From Antedon mediterranea (Eukaryota > Echinodermata > Crinoidea > Comatulida > Antedonidae), in the NCBI RefSeq assembly GCF_964355755.1, contig NC_092672.1, positions 12,582,501 to 12,646,500 of the forward strand: DNA of 64,000 bases, in the 5' to 3' direction. Shown here piece after piece: positions 12,190 to 25,700 of this stretch (positions are counted from its first letter, which is position 1; every line of letters begins with the position of its first letter). Under the pieces are notes generated by a model. That model had not been told where the DNA came from. It worked only from the letters and a program-made list of their open reading frames with translations, and searched no databases. The position numbers were made by a program, and so were the translations under genes.

Positions 12190-12832
12190 CGACATACAGT
12201 TACCGATAATGCAATGGTACCTCTATGTATACTAGTTTAAGTTTTGTAGGAAATTTCAAGTTGACCCTCGCCATTTTGAAATATATTATATTATACTGAT
12301 AAACATTCATAATCAAGCTAACATTAATGGTCAATGTTTTATGAGTATTACTAATTCATACATTAAAAGTGTAACCATTGGTAGTGGGTCAAAACTATTT
12401 GAACTAAAAAAACTATAATAATTGCACTACTTTTAATTTGAATTATTATTTCATTTAGGCCTACTTATTTGATTTAAATTGACAGTTTATAGTATAGTAC
12501 ACTAAAAAACGAACTGTAACTAACACAACTAAGTAATAGGCCTACTCTAATTTAAATAACTCAAAATAAAACATGACATCATATAAAGATCTTGCAAAAA
12601 TTACCCCTAGACGCTTAAATTATACGTACTTCAGAACAGCAGTATGTCTACACATTCTCAAATACGACATTTTTACTTGATCATTAAGTATAAAATAACC
12701 TAAATAAGAAAATACCAGAATATTATTTAGGTAAACTACATCAACCAGGATATAAGGAGATGGAAGACATGTTGATTATTGGACGTTTAGATCTACTTGA
12801 TTATTTTCAAAGATTATCTTTAATTGGTGTTA
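12190..12832. repeat. Duplicate of the gene A 3' flank (18456-19090)
   Basis: From 'ataatgcaatggtacctcta' to 'tctttaattggtgtt' the two stretches align end to end. In gene A this sequence lies 100-740 bp downstream of the stop codon. Here it abuts 5'-flank sequence at about 12833. Confidence 0.8.
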
Positions 12833-13040
12833 CATTATGCACTCTGTAGTTGCCAATAATTCAGTGGTTGCTGAAAAATAAAACCGAAACTTATATGAAA
12901 ATTACTTCTAATATTGCATACTAAATTGAAAAATGAACATAAAACAAAATACATTTGTATATAGTAGGCATATTAAAAAACTACAAGAATTGATGATATT
13001 TATTCGCGTAGGCCGCCCAAATAAACGGCTCTGCTCTATA

Positions 13041-13245
13041 TCTATATATAAATTTATGTAAGGGCAACATTCGGTAAATCGCGCGTTACTTCTAGAATGT
13101 TTACTCGATGGTATATAAAGTTGGTTCGTACTTTCGGTACTGATTTTAACCACCTGATGTAACCCTGTTTACTAATTAAATTGAGTTAGATAATTAGTTA
13201 TTGACAATTAAAACGAATTTAGGTTCAACAATTTGCTCCAAATAG
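13041..13245 (+). mobile_element. Helitron 5'-end fragment (duplicate of H6)
   Basis: TCTATATATAAATTTATG follows an A; the similarity to H1-H3 runs about 200 bp and stops at a GGTC-rich element. It shares its left flank with the copy at 6948, so the insertion predates the segmental duplication. Confidence 0.65.
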
Positions 13246-13305
13246 GGTCGGTTGGTCGGTAAACACTAACTTGAGCACGCGACTGCAACCATGTATATGA
13301 CCTTG
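13245..13305 (+). repeat. GGTC-rich element, partial (duplicate of 7153-7226)
   Basis: Shorter (GGTC)n tract than its duplicate, then 'aaacactaacttgagcacgc' and 'catgtatatgaccttgtt'. Confidence 0.55.
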
Positions 13306-14327
13306 TTAACTTTATTACTGCATTACAGAAGGTGGAAAATATGTTTAAAATAAAACATTATGCCAGTGCCATGCCACTATTTCAATTTATAATAAGCAAA
13401 TTCAACATTGGTAATTGGGGACCTACCACTCCAAATGCATCAAATATACCAGGACATGTATTCGGTTAGCGATACCTAGTCTGGGCTCCAGACGGAGTTT
13501 TGTCTTAATATTAGTAAAAATATAAATATTTTTGCACATATGGCGTTTCATACGTGTATTACTTGAGTTTGGTATTTTCAGACAAAAATCGCGGTCAAAA
13601 TAAAAACAAATAAATAAAAAAAAGACAATAAATATAGACTTGGGGCAAGTCTAAGCGATACCATACAAAACACAATGTTGGGAGGGATATCTAATAAGCA
13701 CAGAGTTCAACCGAGAAAATGATTGAGAGAGAAGTTATAAATTGGTAAATGGAATATTTTTTTGAAGACATCTTAAAGAAATTTAAATTGAAAGTTTTTT
13801 TGAGTAAGTAACCAGCCTAATATTAAGTATTAACTAATAAGTATTAACTAATAGTAATACCAATTAAATAAGTCAATATCAAACAATAGGCTATATTGAG
13901 CTGCATTCGTAATTGAGTATTGTCACTTAGTGCAAGGAGACCAATATGAATGAAATGGTTGTTTTACATTTTACTTTTTAAACCATACGTAACATTTAAA
14001 TGAAAGCAATAAAAAGATACATAAATAGTACTGTATAGTAATAATCTAATTAGATTACTTATTTCATTATGTCGCCCTCTGGAAATATCAAAAAAGTTGT
14101 TGGCTTTAACACAGTCGTCGTGTGTTTTTATATTTTATAGTACGTAAATAGACCGTATTTATGTGATGTCCTGAATTTGCAGACACCGGGATAATAATCG
14201 ATTACATATAATAAAAACAGTAATAAATGGTAACTGAAAAGCTTCTACATCATATATATTTTGCCCATGAGAAAAGTTTTAAAATATACATTTAAAAAGA
14301 AACAATTACGTACTATATATTACATTA

Positions 14328-14534
14328 TTAGAAATGTCTTACTACTAGTGGTACGGTGATTTTTGTTATCACTTTGTGCTGCAGGATATACAATGATGAT
14401 CCAACTCTGGAACAACCAACATACAATTGACCATGTGAAAAACATGGCGATGTTAAATCCAGTCCTGCTCTACGGTGAGAGATTGTCTCTGAGATTTGCT
14501 GATCGTCATACTGAAGCACATGCGGACTGGACAT
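14328..14534 (-). pseudogene. Helitron Rep/helicase C-terminal fragment
   Basis: The minus-strand frame encodes GLDLTSPCFSHGQLYVGCSR, the Pif1-type helicase motif VI region of Helitron transposases, followed by the usual KxxTKxxVPLVVR end. The motif V part (MTINKSQGQ) is replaced by unrelated residues, and the Rep domain is absent. It is the only trace of an autonomous Helitron in the window. Confidence 0.75.
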
Positions 14535-15959
14535 TGTAGACGCCGAAACTAAAACAAAAGATCTTTTGATATAATTAAGAGTTTTGTTATGAAAACATCT
14601 TTCATTTGTATATACGGACCCGTTAAAATGTTGGTTATGATTTGTTTTTGTGGAAATCTTCGTTTAGAATTTCGGGAGAGGTATTAACATTTAATTTAAA
14701 CAGATAAGGAAATGTACATAAATTACAGTAATTGTGGGGTTGCGGTGGCTGGAGAAATTTTATAAATACAGAAACAACTAAAGAAATATAAAACACGTTT
14801 AGTAGGTTACATTCTCGTTTACTGCAATAGTTTACTGCAATGTTTACTACATTCTCGTTTACTACTATCATTCTCGTTTATTTCCAATTTGAATTTCTTA
14901 GGCGAGCTAGTTTTTAATACATCTAAAGCTGCCGCTTTTAGCTTTCTTTACAATTGAGATATTTTGTTCAACGCCGCATCTGTGTATTGTTGTTGAAAAG
15001 CAGAACATGTGTCGTCTGTTGTTGCCTGGCCTGAACCATTCATAGTGAAACACAGGACTGTAGAAAAAACGTTATGTGGTTTATTAACGACTACATACGA
15101 ATATTTCGAAGTTGAATATAAACATACCGAGTAGGAAAACTTACAGTGAATAAAATGTAAAACCCGTGTTTCAGTGTCTATCCCAATCTCGGTGTAACAA
15201 CAGGAGAGGCACACTGACAGGTAGAATGAAACGTAATATAGGATTAATATGTAATTTAACTCTTCCCTGGATTAATATAACGACTACCTTACACAAATAC
15301 GCTGGTAATGATTTGGGTAAACACAATAGTTAACTGTGTAGGAACTGTACAGTGAATACAATTCACGTATGCCAATAATATACGACTCATCTCTCGACGG
15401 TAATAGTAAATGGTGCCGTTTTCACTGTTACTGCTTTTATAGTCTTGAATGCAACCCTCTGGAAATTCCACACTTGATAGCTTTTTGATCAAAAGGTAAT
15501 TTTTTAAATATTTAATTCATAATTTAAGTCATAATTCAGTAACTAGGTGATTTGGTTTACGAAACTTTTTATATAACCCATAACCATCTCGTTGCAAGAT
15601 TGATGTCGATTGCAGAATTCACACCGATCGGATGCTGTACCGCGGCGTGCATAGAGGACAAACTTTTTGTGTTTGCATTTTATATAGATTATGATTGCAT
15701 AGATTATGCAAATTATTTTCATAAATACAAGTATATTTCCCGTGGGCTAGTTACCTCGGTGTTTTTTCTATGTGACATTGACGTTGGTCCTGTCTCGCTT
15801 GTTTCCCTTGGTCTGAATCTTGTCATCGTATATTATCATGTTAGAGGTTGTGTCGATCCACCGTCGTCGTTATTGTATCTGTGGTTTTTCTTAATATCCA
15901 AATAGATTACACAAGACATATCTTCCGATAGAGGGCGGCAGATAGAGATTAGGAAGATT

Positions 15960-18035
15960 ATAAAATGGAGCACATGTTGTCATAAATGTGTAGAGAGAAT
16001 AAAGCCATCCACAACCACTATTTTGAAGTGTGTGTATTCATTGTCGGAATCGGGAACATTAACATATAGTAATCAACGATATATTATATGTTATAGTATT
16101 TGAGCGTCCCAATTTGGCGTGTGGTTTGGTTGAATAGCATGGTCTGTTTTTGGATGATTTTGGATGTATGTATGCTTTCTTTATCTGTTTTGTGTTCTTT
16201 TTTACATATGATTGGTGCTACAACTCTTTATTTAACCTAATATAATATAAACTTTGTTTAAAAAAAGTCAGGAAACCTTCTATATGCAGTCACATGTTTC
16301 TTCTTTTTATATTGTCATCATTTTGGTGTACCAAACCCAATCTAAATTTGTTCTGTGGTGTGGAATGCGTGTTTATGCTGTGTGTTTTTAGTGTTCTTTT
16401 GATTCTTTTAGCCATTCCGTGCACATTAATTAAGTGATATCCACAAATCCTAAGGCAAGGCAAATGTTTTACTGATTATAACTATGTGTACAAAACAAAT
16501 AGAACATTTTCTCTGATATAAAAAAAACTACATTGGGAAGCAATATGTCATAGCCAAGTGCCAAATGACTTTTATTAATAACAACGTATAGTTAGGATTT
16601 ATATTACGATAATCACAAACCATACGTAAAAATCAAAGGGATCTTTTAGACGTTAAAAATACCGTAATTCGTTTCTTTACAATATTTTGTAACGGTAGTA
16701 AAGGCAGCAGTATGACACTGACTTTTCTTTATTTCGTGTAAACTTTATTTAAGGAAACTAATTGATCTTGTTTTTTTTTTCTTAATTCTTAAGATTTTTT
16801 CACTGTATAATAATATCAAATGCAAACATTCTGTTTGCTGCACTTAATCTGACGTTCAAAGAGAAAGAGAAAGGCATGCCAATTAACATTGAGATTGTGC
16901 ACAGATGGCTTTAATTTGTTTGGTACCCGCTTTGACAAAAATACAAATGATTTTGAACGCTACGCAAATGATACCATTCCCCGTAGCATTTTTTTCTTTT
17001 TACGAAAAACAGAAATGTAAACTACTAAAAATAAAATAGATTCAGAATTTAAAAAGCTATCCAACGAAAAAAAACAAAGATGTGATTTGACAACAGTTTA
17101 TTTCACCTTTGTTCACGGACTATAGTTATTTTTATTTTAAATTAAATAACTCGGAAACTTGACATTGAAGTTAAGTGTAATCCTGTACCGTACGGTACTT
17201 ATTCAGTATTAAGATAATATATAATATAATATAAAACATATAAATGGACAATGACAAAGTAGAAAGAAAATCAAACAAACATATTTTGAATGAATTGTAA
17301 AACCAATAAGAAAAACCGTATTATCTTAATACGAAGGAGGCTATTTTTTCATTGTTAAAATGAGTATAGCGAGGCATTTAATGAATAGGCAAACTGCCTT
17401 AAAATGTGACATGTTTCGAGAAACTATTCTCGTCATCAGAAGAACAGAAAACAACGCCTAAAGTATACTTATATTCCAATAGTACAGGTTGTATGTAAAT
17501 AAGAAAGTAATTAGCATGATAAAACAACAAGGAACACTTAAAAACAATTTATTTACATAATAGGAACATTATGACAATAAACAAAGTAAAATAGAATAGA
17601 TATTAGTAAAACTGTATTCAGAATTAAAAAAATCTATCCAACGATACCAAACAGTACAGTATTTTGGTGAAATTGCATTTTGACCTTTATTGGTCACGTG
17701 ATTTGTTTTATTTCGCAATTACTATGTAACTATGCGTTTTATTGATATGGGTGTAATGGAATAAAATAATTAGTTTAAATTCCCTTTCCAATGATACCAT
17801 GGATGACCAACTTTGGTGTGGAAAGTCGGCCATTTTGAAATACAAAATGGCGGCTGAAGGAGTGGTCGAAAAAAATGGCACCTAACTTTTTTGGATTCAG
17901 CATCTCAAGAATAACAAAGTTAGCTAAAAAAATTTATTTTGGCACAAATATCGTGCTGGAAGACATAATAACCCGTACTAAATGCTATATCTCAGTTTTT
18001 TCTCAAAGAGCCCATAAATTTACCTACTTGTGTTA
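15960..18035. other. Intergenic, degenerate repeats
   Basis: No coding exon seen. Two related modules ('attcagaattaaaaaa', 'tatccaacgataccaaa') occur at 17040-17070 and 17620-17650. A CTGATGA...CTCGAAAC tract is at 17455-17415 on the minus strand. Confidence 0.45.
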
Positions 18036-18453
18036 AACCATGGAGGTTCAAAATAGTATTTTTTTAAGAAAATCGGCCGGTCTTCAACATTATGATACTG
18101 TACTCGAGCTGTTCAACCGGTTTTCAGCTATTAAAAACAATTATCGTAGGAGGAGATACGAAAATCCGAAGCATCCTCGTATTATTGTGTGCAGGTATTT
18201 TGTAAGAGGACATCCATTAGACAGTGTATACTACGGTCGGAAAACACCCCTATTTGGGGCAAATCGTTCAACCGAAATTCGTTTTAATTGTCTATAACTA
18301 ATTATCTAACTCAATTTAATTAGTAAACAGGGTTACATCTGGTGGTTTAAATCAGAACCGAGATTCTAACTAACTTTATATACCATCGAGTAAACACTCT
18401 AGAAATAACGCGCGATTTACCGAATTTTGCCCTTATGTAAATTTATATATAGA
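18005..18453 (-). mobile_element. Helitron 5' end, inverted (H5), truncated
   Basis: Read on the minus strand, it starts TCTATATATAAATTTACA after an A at 18454 and follows H1/H3 for about 440 bp. No hairpin plus CTAG end is found downstream. The 85-codon plus-strand frame at 18040 lies within it and is not counted as a gene. Confidence 0.65.
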
Positions 18454-18455
18454 TT

Positions 18456-19090
18456 TAACGATAATGCAATGGTACCTCTATGCTTAGTATACCAGTTTAA
18501 GTTTCGTAGCAAATTTCAAGTAGACCCATGCCATCTTGTATATATTATATTATACTGATACAAATTCATAATCAAGCTAACATTAATTGTCAATGTTTTA
18601 TGAGTATTACTAATTCATACTTTAAACGTGTAACCATTGGTAGTGGGTCAAAACTATTTGAACTAAAACAACTATAATACTTGCACTACTTTTAATTTGA
18701 ATTATTATTTCATTTAGGCCTACATATTTGATCTAAATTGACAGTTTATAGTATAGTACACTATAAAACGAACTGCAACTAACACAACTACGTAATACTC
18801 TAATGTAAAGAACTAAAAATAAAACATTTATAAAGAACTTGCAAAAATAATCCACAAACGCTTAAAGTTTACGTCCTTAAGAATAGTACTATGCCTACAC
18901 ATTCTCAAATACGAAAGTTTTACTTGATCATTAAGTATAAACTAATCTAATTAAGTAAATACCAGAATATTATTTAGATGAACTACATCAACCAGGGTAG
19001 CTCCATATAAGGAGACGGAAGACATGTCGATTATTGGACGTTTAGATCTACTTGATTATTTCCAAAGATTATCTTTAATTGGTGTTCCAT
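18456..19090. repeat. Gene A 3' flank, duplicated at 12190-12832
   Basis: Downstream of the gene A stop. No coding potential. The similarity ends abruptly at 'ttaattggtgtt'. Confidence 0.8.
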
Positions 19091-19190
19091 GTGAGAATTT
19101 TATTAATAAAAATGTCATGAAACATATCGAATTACAGTACATTGTATGTTACTTTATTTGAACACAATCTGGCATTGTACTGGCATTGAT

Positions 19191-19735
19191 TTATAGACGT
19201 AAACCCTTTTTTAGCACCTTGGCTTCGATCATCATTCTGTTCCTTCTAAGTTTATCAATAACTACACCCATGTCATTAAATACATATCTCTTATCCAGTT
19301 CAAACAAGAGGTCCCACACATTTGCTATATGGTCAACTGCAATTTTATACCAACGGCAAATCGTATCTCTCTTATCTAAATTTAACATGCGACCAAATGC
19401 GATCAAATTTTGTCGAAGTTGGGAAAACTTAGTTATTGTGATACCAGTAACGAATCCATTAAAACACGGCATCTTCTGTTTGATGATATTCGCAGCCCCA
19501 TACCATCCACACAAACTGAAACATTCAATGATCAAATCAACATTTGTACTGCTAATACGTCCAGTAGTAACGAGTAATCTGAATAGATTGAATGGTTGTC
19601 CTTCTTTCTCTATGGCTGCTACAGCAATGTCGTTGAAATCTAAAAGTAGTAACTTCAACATGTGTACATTCCCTTCAACTTTTATCCAACTTGACAAGTC
19701 GACAAGAAGTTCCAGAAAGACTTCATCCGAAAGAT
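19191..19735 (-). CDS. Gene A last exon: two death-effector-like domains
   Basis: This 545-bp exon encodes 180 residues to the stop. The first fold (protein residues about 1054-1141) has the DED hydrophobic pattern: FLELLVDLSS, then MLKLLLLDF, then NLFRLLVTTGRISSTN with a helix after it. The second (about 1150-1225), beginning FSQLRQNLIAFGRML and containing VWDLLFELDKRYVF, repeats the six-helix rhythm more weakly. The DED RxDL motif is not present in recognisable form. Tandem DEDs are otherwise typical of caspase-8/FLIP proteins. A CARD- or Death-like assignment is possible. Acceptor TAAG; the A/G/T phase matches. Confidence 0.6.
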
Positions 19736-22700
19736 CTTAGAAAGAAACCAATTTGTTTTTAGTAAAATTTTTATTTTTTCATACAAATTTGATCAATTAT
19801 TCCAAATATCGGAAGAAAAATAAAATAACTAACAATAATTGAAAGCACCAAAAAGCAATGGATATATACGGTTACTGACAAAATGATAATAATAATCTGG
19901 AAAACTTCAGTGATATCCCCACTACCCAAAAAAAAAAACCAAGGGAACTGAAGGATTTCAGACCAATTGCTATCACATCAAACGTTATAAGATGTTTTGA
20001 GAAAATGTTAATTAAACATTTATTTGATATGACTAAACTTTTTCACGACTCATTCCAATTTGATTATCAAGAAAACCGCAGTGTGGAAGATGCTGTGTTA
20101 GTTCACATAAACAGAATATATAGTCACTTAGACAAAAATAGGTCATATGTCAGATCATTATATGTTGACTTTTCCAGGGCATATAACACTGTAGTTCCTG
20201 AACTGCTTATTAGAAAGTTGAATAATATAAACATCAATGCAAATTAATATTTTAAAATGGCTGTATAGCTTTAAGTCCAGACCACAATTTGTAAAATTAA
20301 ACGATATTATGTCAAATGAAAGAGTTGTAAATGTGGGTATACCACAGGGGTGTGTAATTTTGCCAGTACTGTATTCTCTATTCACTGCATGTTTTAGATC
20401 CAAGTCCAAGATGTTTTCGGTAGTTAAATATGCTGACGATACCGTCTTGACTGGCTATATTACCAATGCAGATGAAAATAGTTATAGGGAAATGAGTGAG
20501 GATAACAACTTGAAATTAAATAACAACTTAAACTAAAGAAGTTGTAATTGATTATAGGAAAGAATGTGAACCTTTGATTCCAGTAGTTATAAATGGAGAA
20601 GAAATTAAAATGGTAGAAGAATACAAATATTTAGGATGTATCATTGATCATAAACTTAACTGGAAGACAAACACAGATAAATTAGTTGGTAAAGCATGTC
20701 AAAGAATTTACATATTGCGAAAAATGAAAACGCTCAATATTGATATCACTATTATGGAGTTGTTTTATATGACGATGATCCAAAGTGTATTATCTTACTG
20801 TCTGATTTGTAACTATGGTAATTTATTTAAGAAAGATAAAAAAAGGCTAAATCAAATTGTGAAAGGAGCTGGTAAACTTATAGGCGATATGACAATCTGC
20901 ATGGATGTATTATATAATGATAGATCAATGCAGGCTGCTTTGCGTATAATGGGTGATGATCAGTTTATTCGATCCCGAAGTGGTAGGCTATGTGTCCCTA
21001 AGACAAAAACAAACCGATCCCGTTACGCCTTTATAGCCAACGTCATACATTTGATATACTCACGGCAAAAACGATAGGAAACTGTGTTAACATATCATTG
21101 TGCAATTCTTCATTAAAAGCTTTTAATCTGTATATATTATACTTAACGTAGCTTTTAATGTATATTTGTGTATTTAGTTGACTTTTTATAGATTATAACG
21201 TATTGTAAGATTGTTACCTGTATCCAATGGAGCCAAGGGTAGTCTTTCAGGTAGGCGTACTGCTGTATCAATATCAACTGTACAAAAATAATAATAATGT
21301 TTTTAATGAAATATAACTTGAAAGCACAAATTCAAAAATGTTTTGCTTAATTTGAAAAAAAATAAACCGAAAACATAAATCATTAGTCAATGTTAGTTTA
21401 CTTACGCTTCGCTGTTGTTCCTGTTGGCCCAGTGGCAGCTTCACCTTCTCGTTCAACTGTATCTAATGCGTAACACAGTAATAAACATTACTTACTTTCC
21501 ACTAATTGATTTCAGAATATTGTAAGTGTACACAGTTGAAATTGTATTGATTTATTATTGTGTTGCTATCTATCGTGAATTATACAATGGAAGCATTCCA
21601 TTGCACCAGTGCACTAGAAGGTTAACTTGACATTTAGTGACTATTATCTCCACTATACAAATGTAAGAAATATAGGTCAACATAATATTTATTTATTTTG
21701 TTCAGAAAATGTTAATAACAATGTATACTTTCAACTAACCATCTAAAAGCAGATACTGTAATCGATCAGTTTTCATAGACTTTCTGCCACATGGAACAGT
21801 ATCTTCTTTCAGGCATTTTTCGAGATCGTGTAAATGAATATGTTCTGCTGTATGACAGGCGATACACAACACACGTAGGTTGTAACCAATTCCTTCATTA
21901 GTTTTCAGCACAGTCTTTAGTTGATGCATTAAATATCGTAACACCTACAAACCAATTGATAATAGAAAAGATGAGTTAAAAAACTGTTTTTGTAAAATGA
22001 TTGTAATACTGTAGTTAAAAAGAAACCTTATAATCTTTACCTCAATGCATAAGCTCGGTTGCGGTCCATATATTACCTCTGTGTTATTATCATCAACTTC
22101 AATCCGACGAGATATTTCAAGCTGATGAGAAAAGTTTTCTTCTTTGTTAGTATTATGCCTACATATAGTACACTTACACAAGGGGAGAGTGACAATTTTA
22201 CTCTTCCCTGCTACCCTACCTACTAAAATATTTGGAATGGAATATAAAAGGATCAAAACAATTGACTATCGTGTCGACACTGAATATCAAACATTTTATG
22301 TTATGAACTGACAATTCACTTAATTTCTATACCGCGGGACCATAGTAGGCCTATTATCAAACCGATATTGAAATACAGTATAATATAAGTATAAGTAACA
22401 GTAAATAAGTAAATTATACAATTAATAAATGTAGGTGGTTTGCATTGTGTATTCTCAAGCTAGCGTTTACCACTTAACCTAATTTATGCGTTTACTATTT
22501 ATTTTTAACAGTAGCTTTATACTGCTATACATTAGTGAAATGTTAGTTTCTAACGAATTCATACAATATAACTTTTTATACTGTACCTTTAATGCATGCT
22601 TATTTTCCCTTTGATGCTCAATATTTACGGCACCTAAACGAACTTCATGATCCCCAAAATCAAAGTCACTGCGATTTTGGAACACCACTTGATCACCACG

Positions 22701-25700
22701 CCTACCTTTGCTCTCCATTAAATACAGAAATGCAACAACTAATGTATTGTACACAGCATTAGGCAGAAAGTCAGTAGGTGTAAGATACATCGACAACGTG
22801 TGTTTCTCGTCTTTTTCAACTTTCAGGCTCTCTTTCGTGTTTTGCATTCGAGATGGAACAAGAAACATCCGGTTGTCTTCGCTTTGGTGCTGAGTAAAAA
22901 AAAGTAAAAATTTAGTGTTATGAAAAAGTAACATCGATTTGGAATATGCCTACTATAATAATCTCATATTTAATCAAAAGCCAAGATGCTTAACCTACTT
23001 CTAATTTCTCATAGAGCAAACCAAATGTTTTCATCACTTCAGTAAAGATTTCAAAACGCGTTGAATCTTCATGTAATTCATGTTTCCATAAATGACGTAG
23101 CAATTTTTCCTCAAGTATTCCTTCCTTGTTAAGCTTATTCCATAGCATTCTTAGTTCTTTCTGTTACCAAATAATAAAGAAAAAAATAAAACTTATACAT
23201 ACAGTACACTATAAAAGTGCAATACATTTTCATCAAAACAAGTAATTCGTTTTATATCCACATTGTTTTTTGACAATTATTTTGCTAACCTTATCTACTT
23301 ACCACTTCAATAGTTGGTTCAACTACTGTGATCACTTTTGTCACCATTTCAATCATCATGTAAAGATTTGTTATCACTGTGTTTCTTAATTTCTTGTTAG
23401 TACTTGAATACATGATAACTCCAATGTCATTCAGGTACGCTATGGCAGTGAATAGCCCATCTTTTGAAATTCCACATTCAGTGCCGATTTTAGATGTCTA
23501 ATGCAAATTAATAACAAAATAGAATGTACTGAATTTGATGATTAAATTTTGTTATTTTCCTTTAAAATAATTGTAAACAGCTTATTGTTGATTAAAACAT
23601 AATTTTATCTAACATTCTTCCTTTTGACTAGACATTTTAGAAATCGCATTGTCAAGAAGGCCTATTTCTGGTTAAATGTAACTGTTTCCTTGCATTTTTT
23701 ATATTTATTTTACATTATCTTTGTTCAGTTTTTTTAGGATGATAACTAGCTTTTTATTAACCCTACGAAATAAACAATTCAATGTTTGATTTCATTAATA
23801 ATTTTAGTTGCTCATGTTTTGCGGGAACAACTAAAACAAGAAAAATAGTACAATAGTGATGAAGACTTCCAAATACTAAAAAATGACAAGACATCTATAT
23901 TGACTATTGTAATATTAATTCACATCGCTGGCTCAACAAAGAAATTGGCAACATTACATTGTAGACAGAAATGTGACCTTCAAATTATGACGTTATACAT
24001 TATAATTGTTACCGTATAGTACACTATTTTTAACAAGATAATACATTATTTTTGTACCAGCGTTCATACTCTATATGTGTTTTATAAATCTGTGTTTACA
24101 GTTGTGACAACATAAAATAAACGGTTATACATTTAAAACCAAAATCTTACCTCAGTAAAAGGAATACACAGTGTTGTTTTTCCAATTTCTTGCAACTGTT
24201 CTTGCAAATCCACCCATTTTAATGGAACACTTCTCACCATGGCCTTCATGTAACGACCAACGTTTCTCCTTAGTTGTTTAATACCTTCATGCGATTTTAC
24301 AGTGTTATCCACCATGTACATCTCACGATCTACATGGTCGGCATATGGCATTCCTTCCATTTTTTCAAACATTTTACGAAACTTATCCTCCACTTCCTTT
24401 AATAAAAAGTGTTTTCATAATTACATGCTATAACAACAACAAGAATGTAATTATTCTTACAAACTGTTATTTCATATTCTGATTTGAATAAATCTAACCG
24501 ATAATTAAACTTAATACACGATTTAATATGAGGACCGTAGGCTACGCTATTTATATTTCATCACTGTATCGGTTTTAACTAAATCAGCCTTCGTGTATAC
24601 CACATACCGTTGCAAAATTGTAAGCTTACTTAATGTAAATGTATGTCTGTTACCTTGATCCAATTTTTTGTTTTTGACTTTTTACGAAATGTGTCCATAT
24701 GTGTAGCAACCAAACAGATAGGAGGTGACTCAATGATCTTGCCATCAATATTAATGGGACTTCCTGGACCATGTTGTGCCACAGTATGTTCATAAATGGA
24801 CCTTATCCAGAACATATTCATTTCCAAATTAGTCATTCCTAGTGTACTCTAAAATCACAAATAAAATGCAATCTTATAAAGTAAGCTAAAATATTCTCAA
24901 TAACAAAGATATGCATATTTAATAAAGTGTATTCGAGCAAATAGGTACTGAAGGCACTTACTATTGAATCTCGCGGAATAGCTGGTTCATCCAAGTTATC
25001 ACACGCATTAAACGCTACACAGTAGGATACTCTATTTGTGAGGAAAAACTAAACAAAATACAATTGATAATAATAACTTTTTTTTAATACTCCAACACAT
25101 TTATTAGGATGTGTTAATTGATACATGCACTAATACTTTATTGAAAATGTTATACCACAACACAATGTCGTACTGTAACTATGAGCAAATATCTTTATTT
25201 TTTAATAATCATTTAACATATGAAACAAAAACTATAGAACAAACGAAAAAATACATAAATCAAATAAAATTTTAAAATATAATGTAAAGGTCTGCTTAAT
25301 AAAATTGATACGTAAACAAGCAAATCAAGACCCTTTTTTTAAACATTCAGCAATAAATTTATTTTTAAATTTTTAACACATTTTTAAGTAATAGCAAATA
25401 ACAAAATAGGAACATACCCTATGCGTTATGTAGTAGTCCAGTTGACCTGCGTAGTCCCATATCGTAGTTACGTCACTTGGAATACTTTCTGAATCATCAC
25501 TTTTTACAAATTTCCTAAACATTTTCATCGCCCAAATATCTTTCTGTCTTCGCTTTTTTATTTTAGCAACAACTTTTCTTTGAATTGAGTCGGGAATTGT
25601 CAGATTTTCTTTTAGTTGACTCTCTAAATTCAAATAATGACTACAAATCAATGGGGTGTGTGTAAATTAGATATGGATATTGATAGATGGACTGGTCTGA

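Larger units (their letters stand above)
12960..15960. repeat. 5'-flank duplicate (other copy 6868-11460)
   Basis: Collinear with 6868-11460 but lacking the LINE insertion at 10529. No complete gene lies inside; the 117-codon frame at 15552-15905 is not conserved in the other copy. Confidence 0.75.

Noticed and set aside
15552-15905. 117-codon plus-strand frame
   Set aside because: The duplicate block at 10990-11340 does not preserve the frame, there is no recognisable domain, and it lies in repeat-derived flank sequence.
18040-18297. 85-codon plus-strand frame
   Set aside because: It lies antisense inside a Helitron 5' end; other copies of that element do not keep it open.
19186-19740. 184-codon plus-strand frame
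   Set aside because: It is the complementary strand of the gene A death-fold exon; the minus strand has the domain pattern and matching splice phase.
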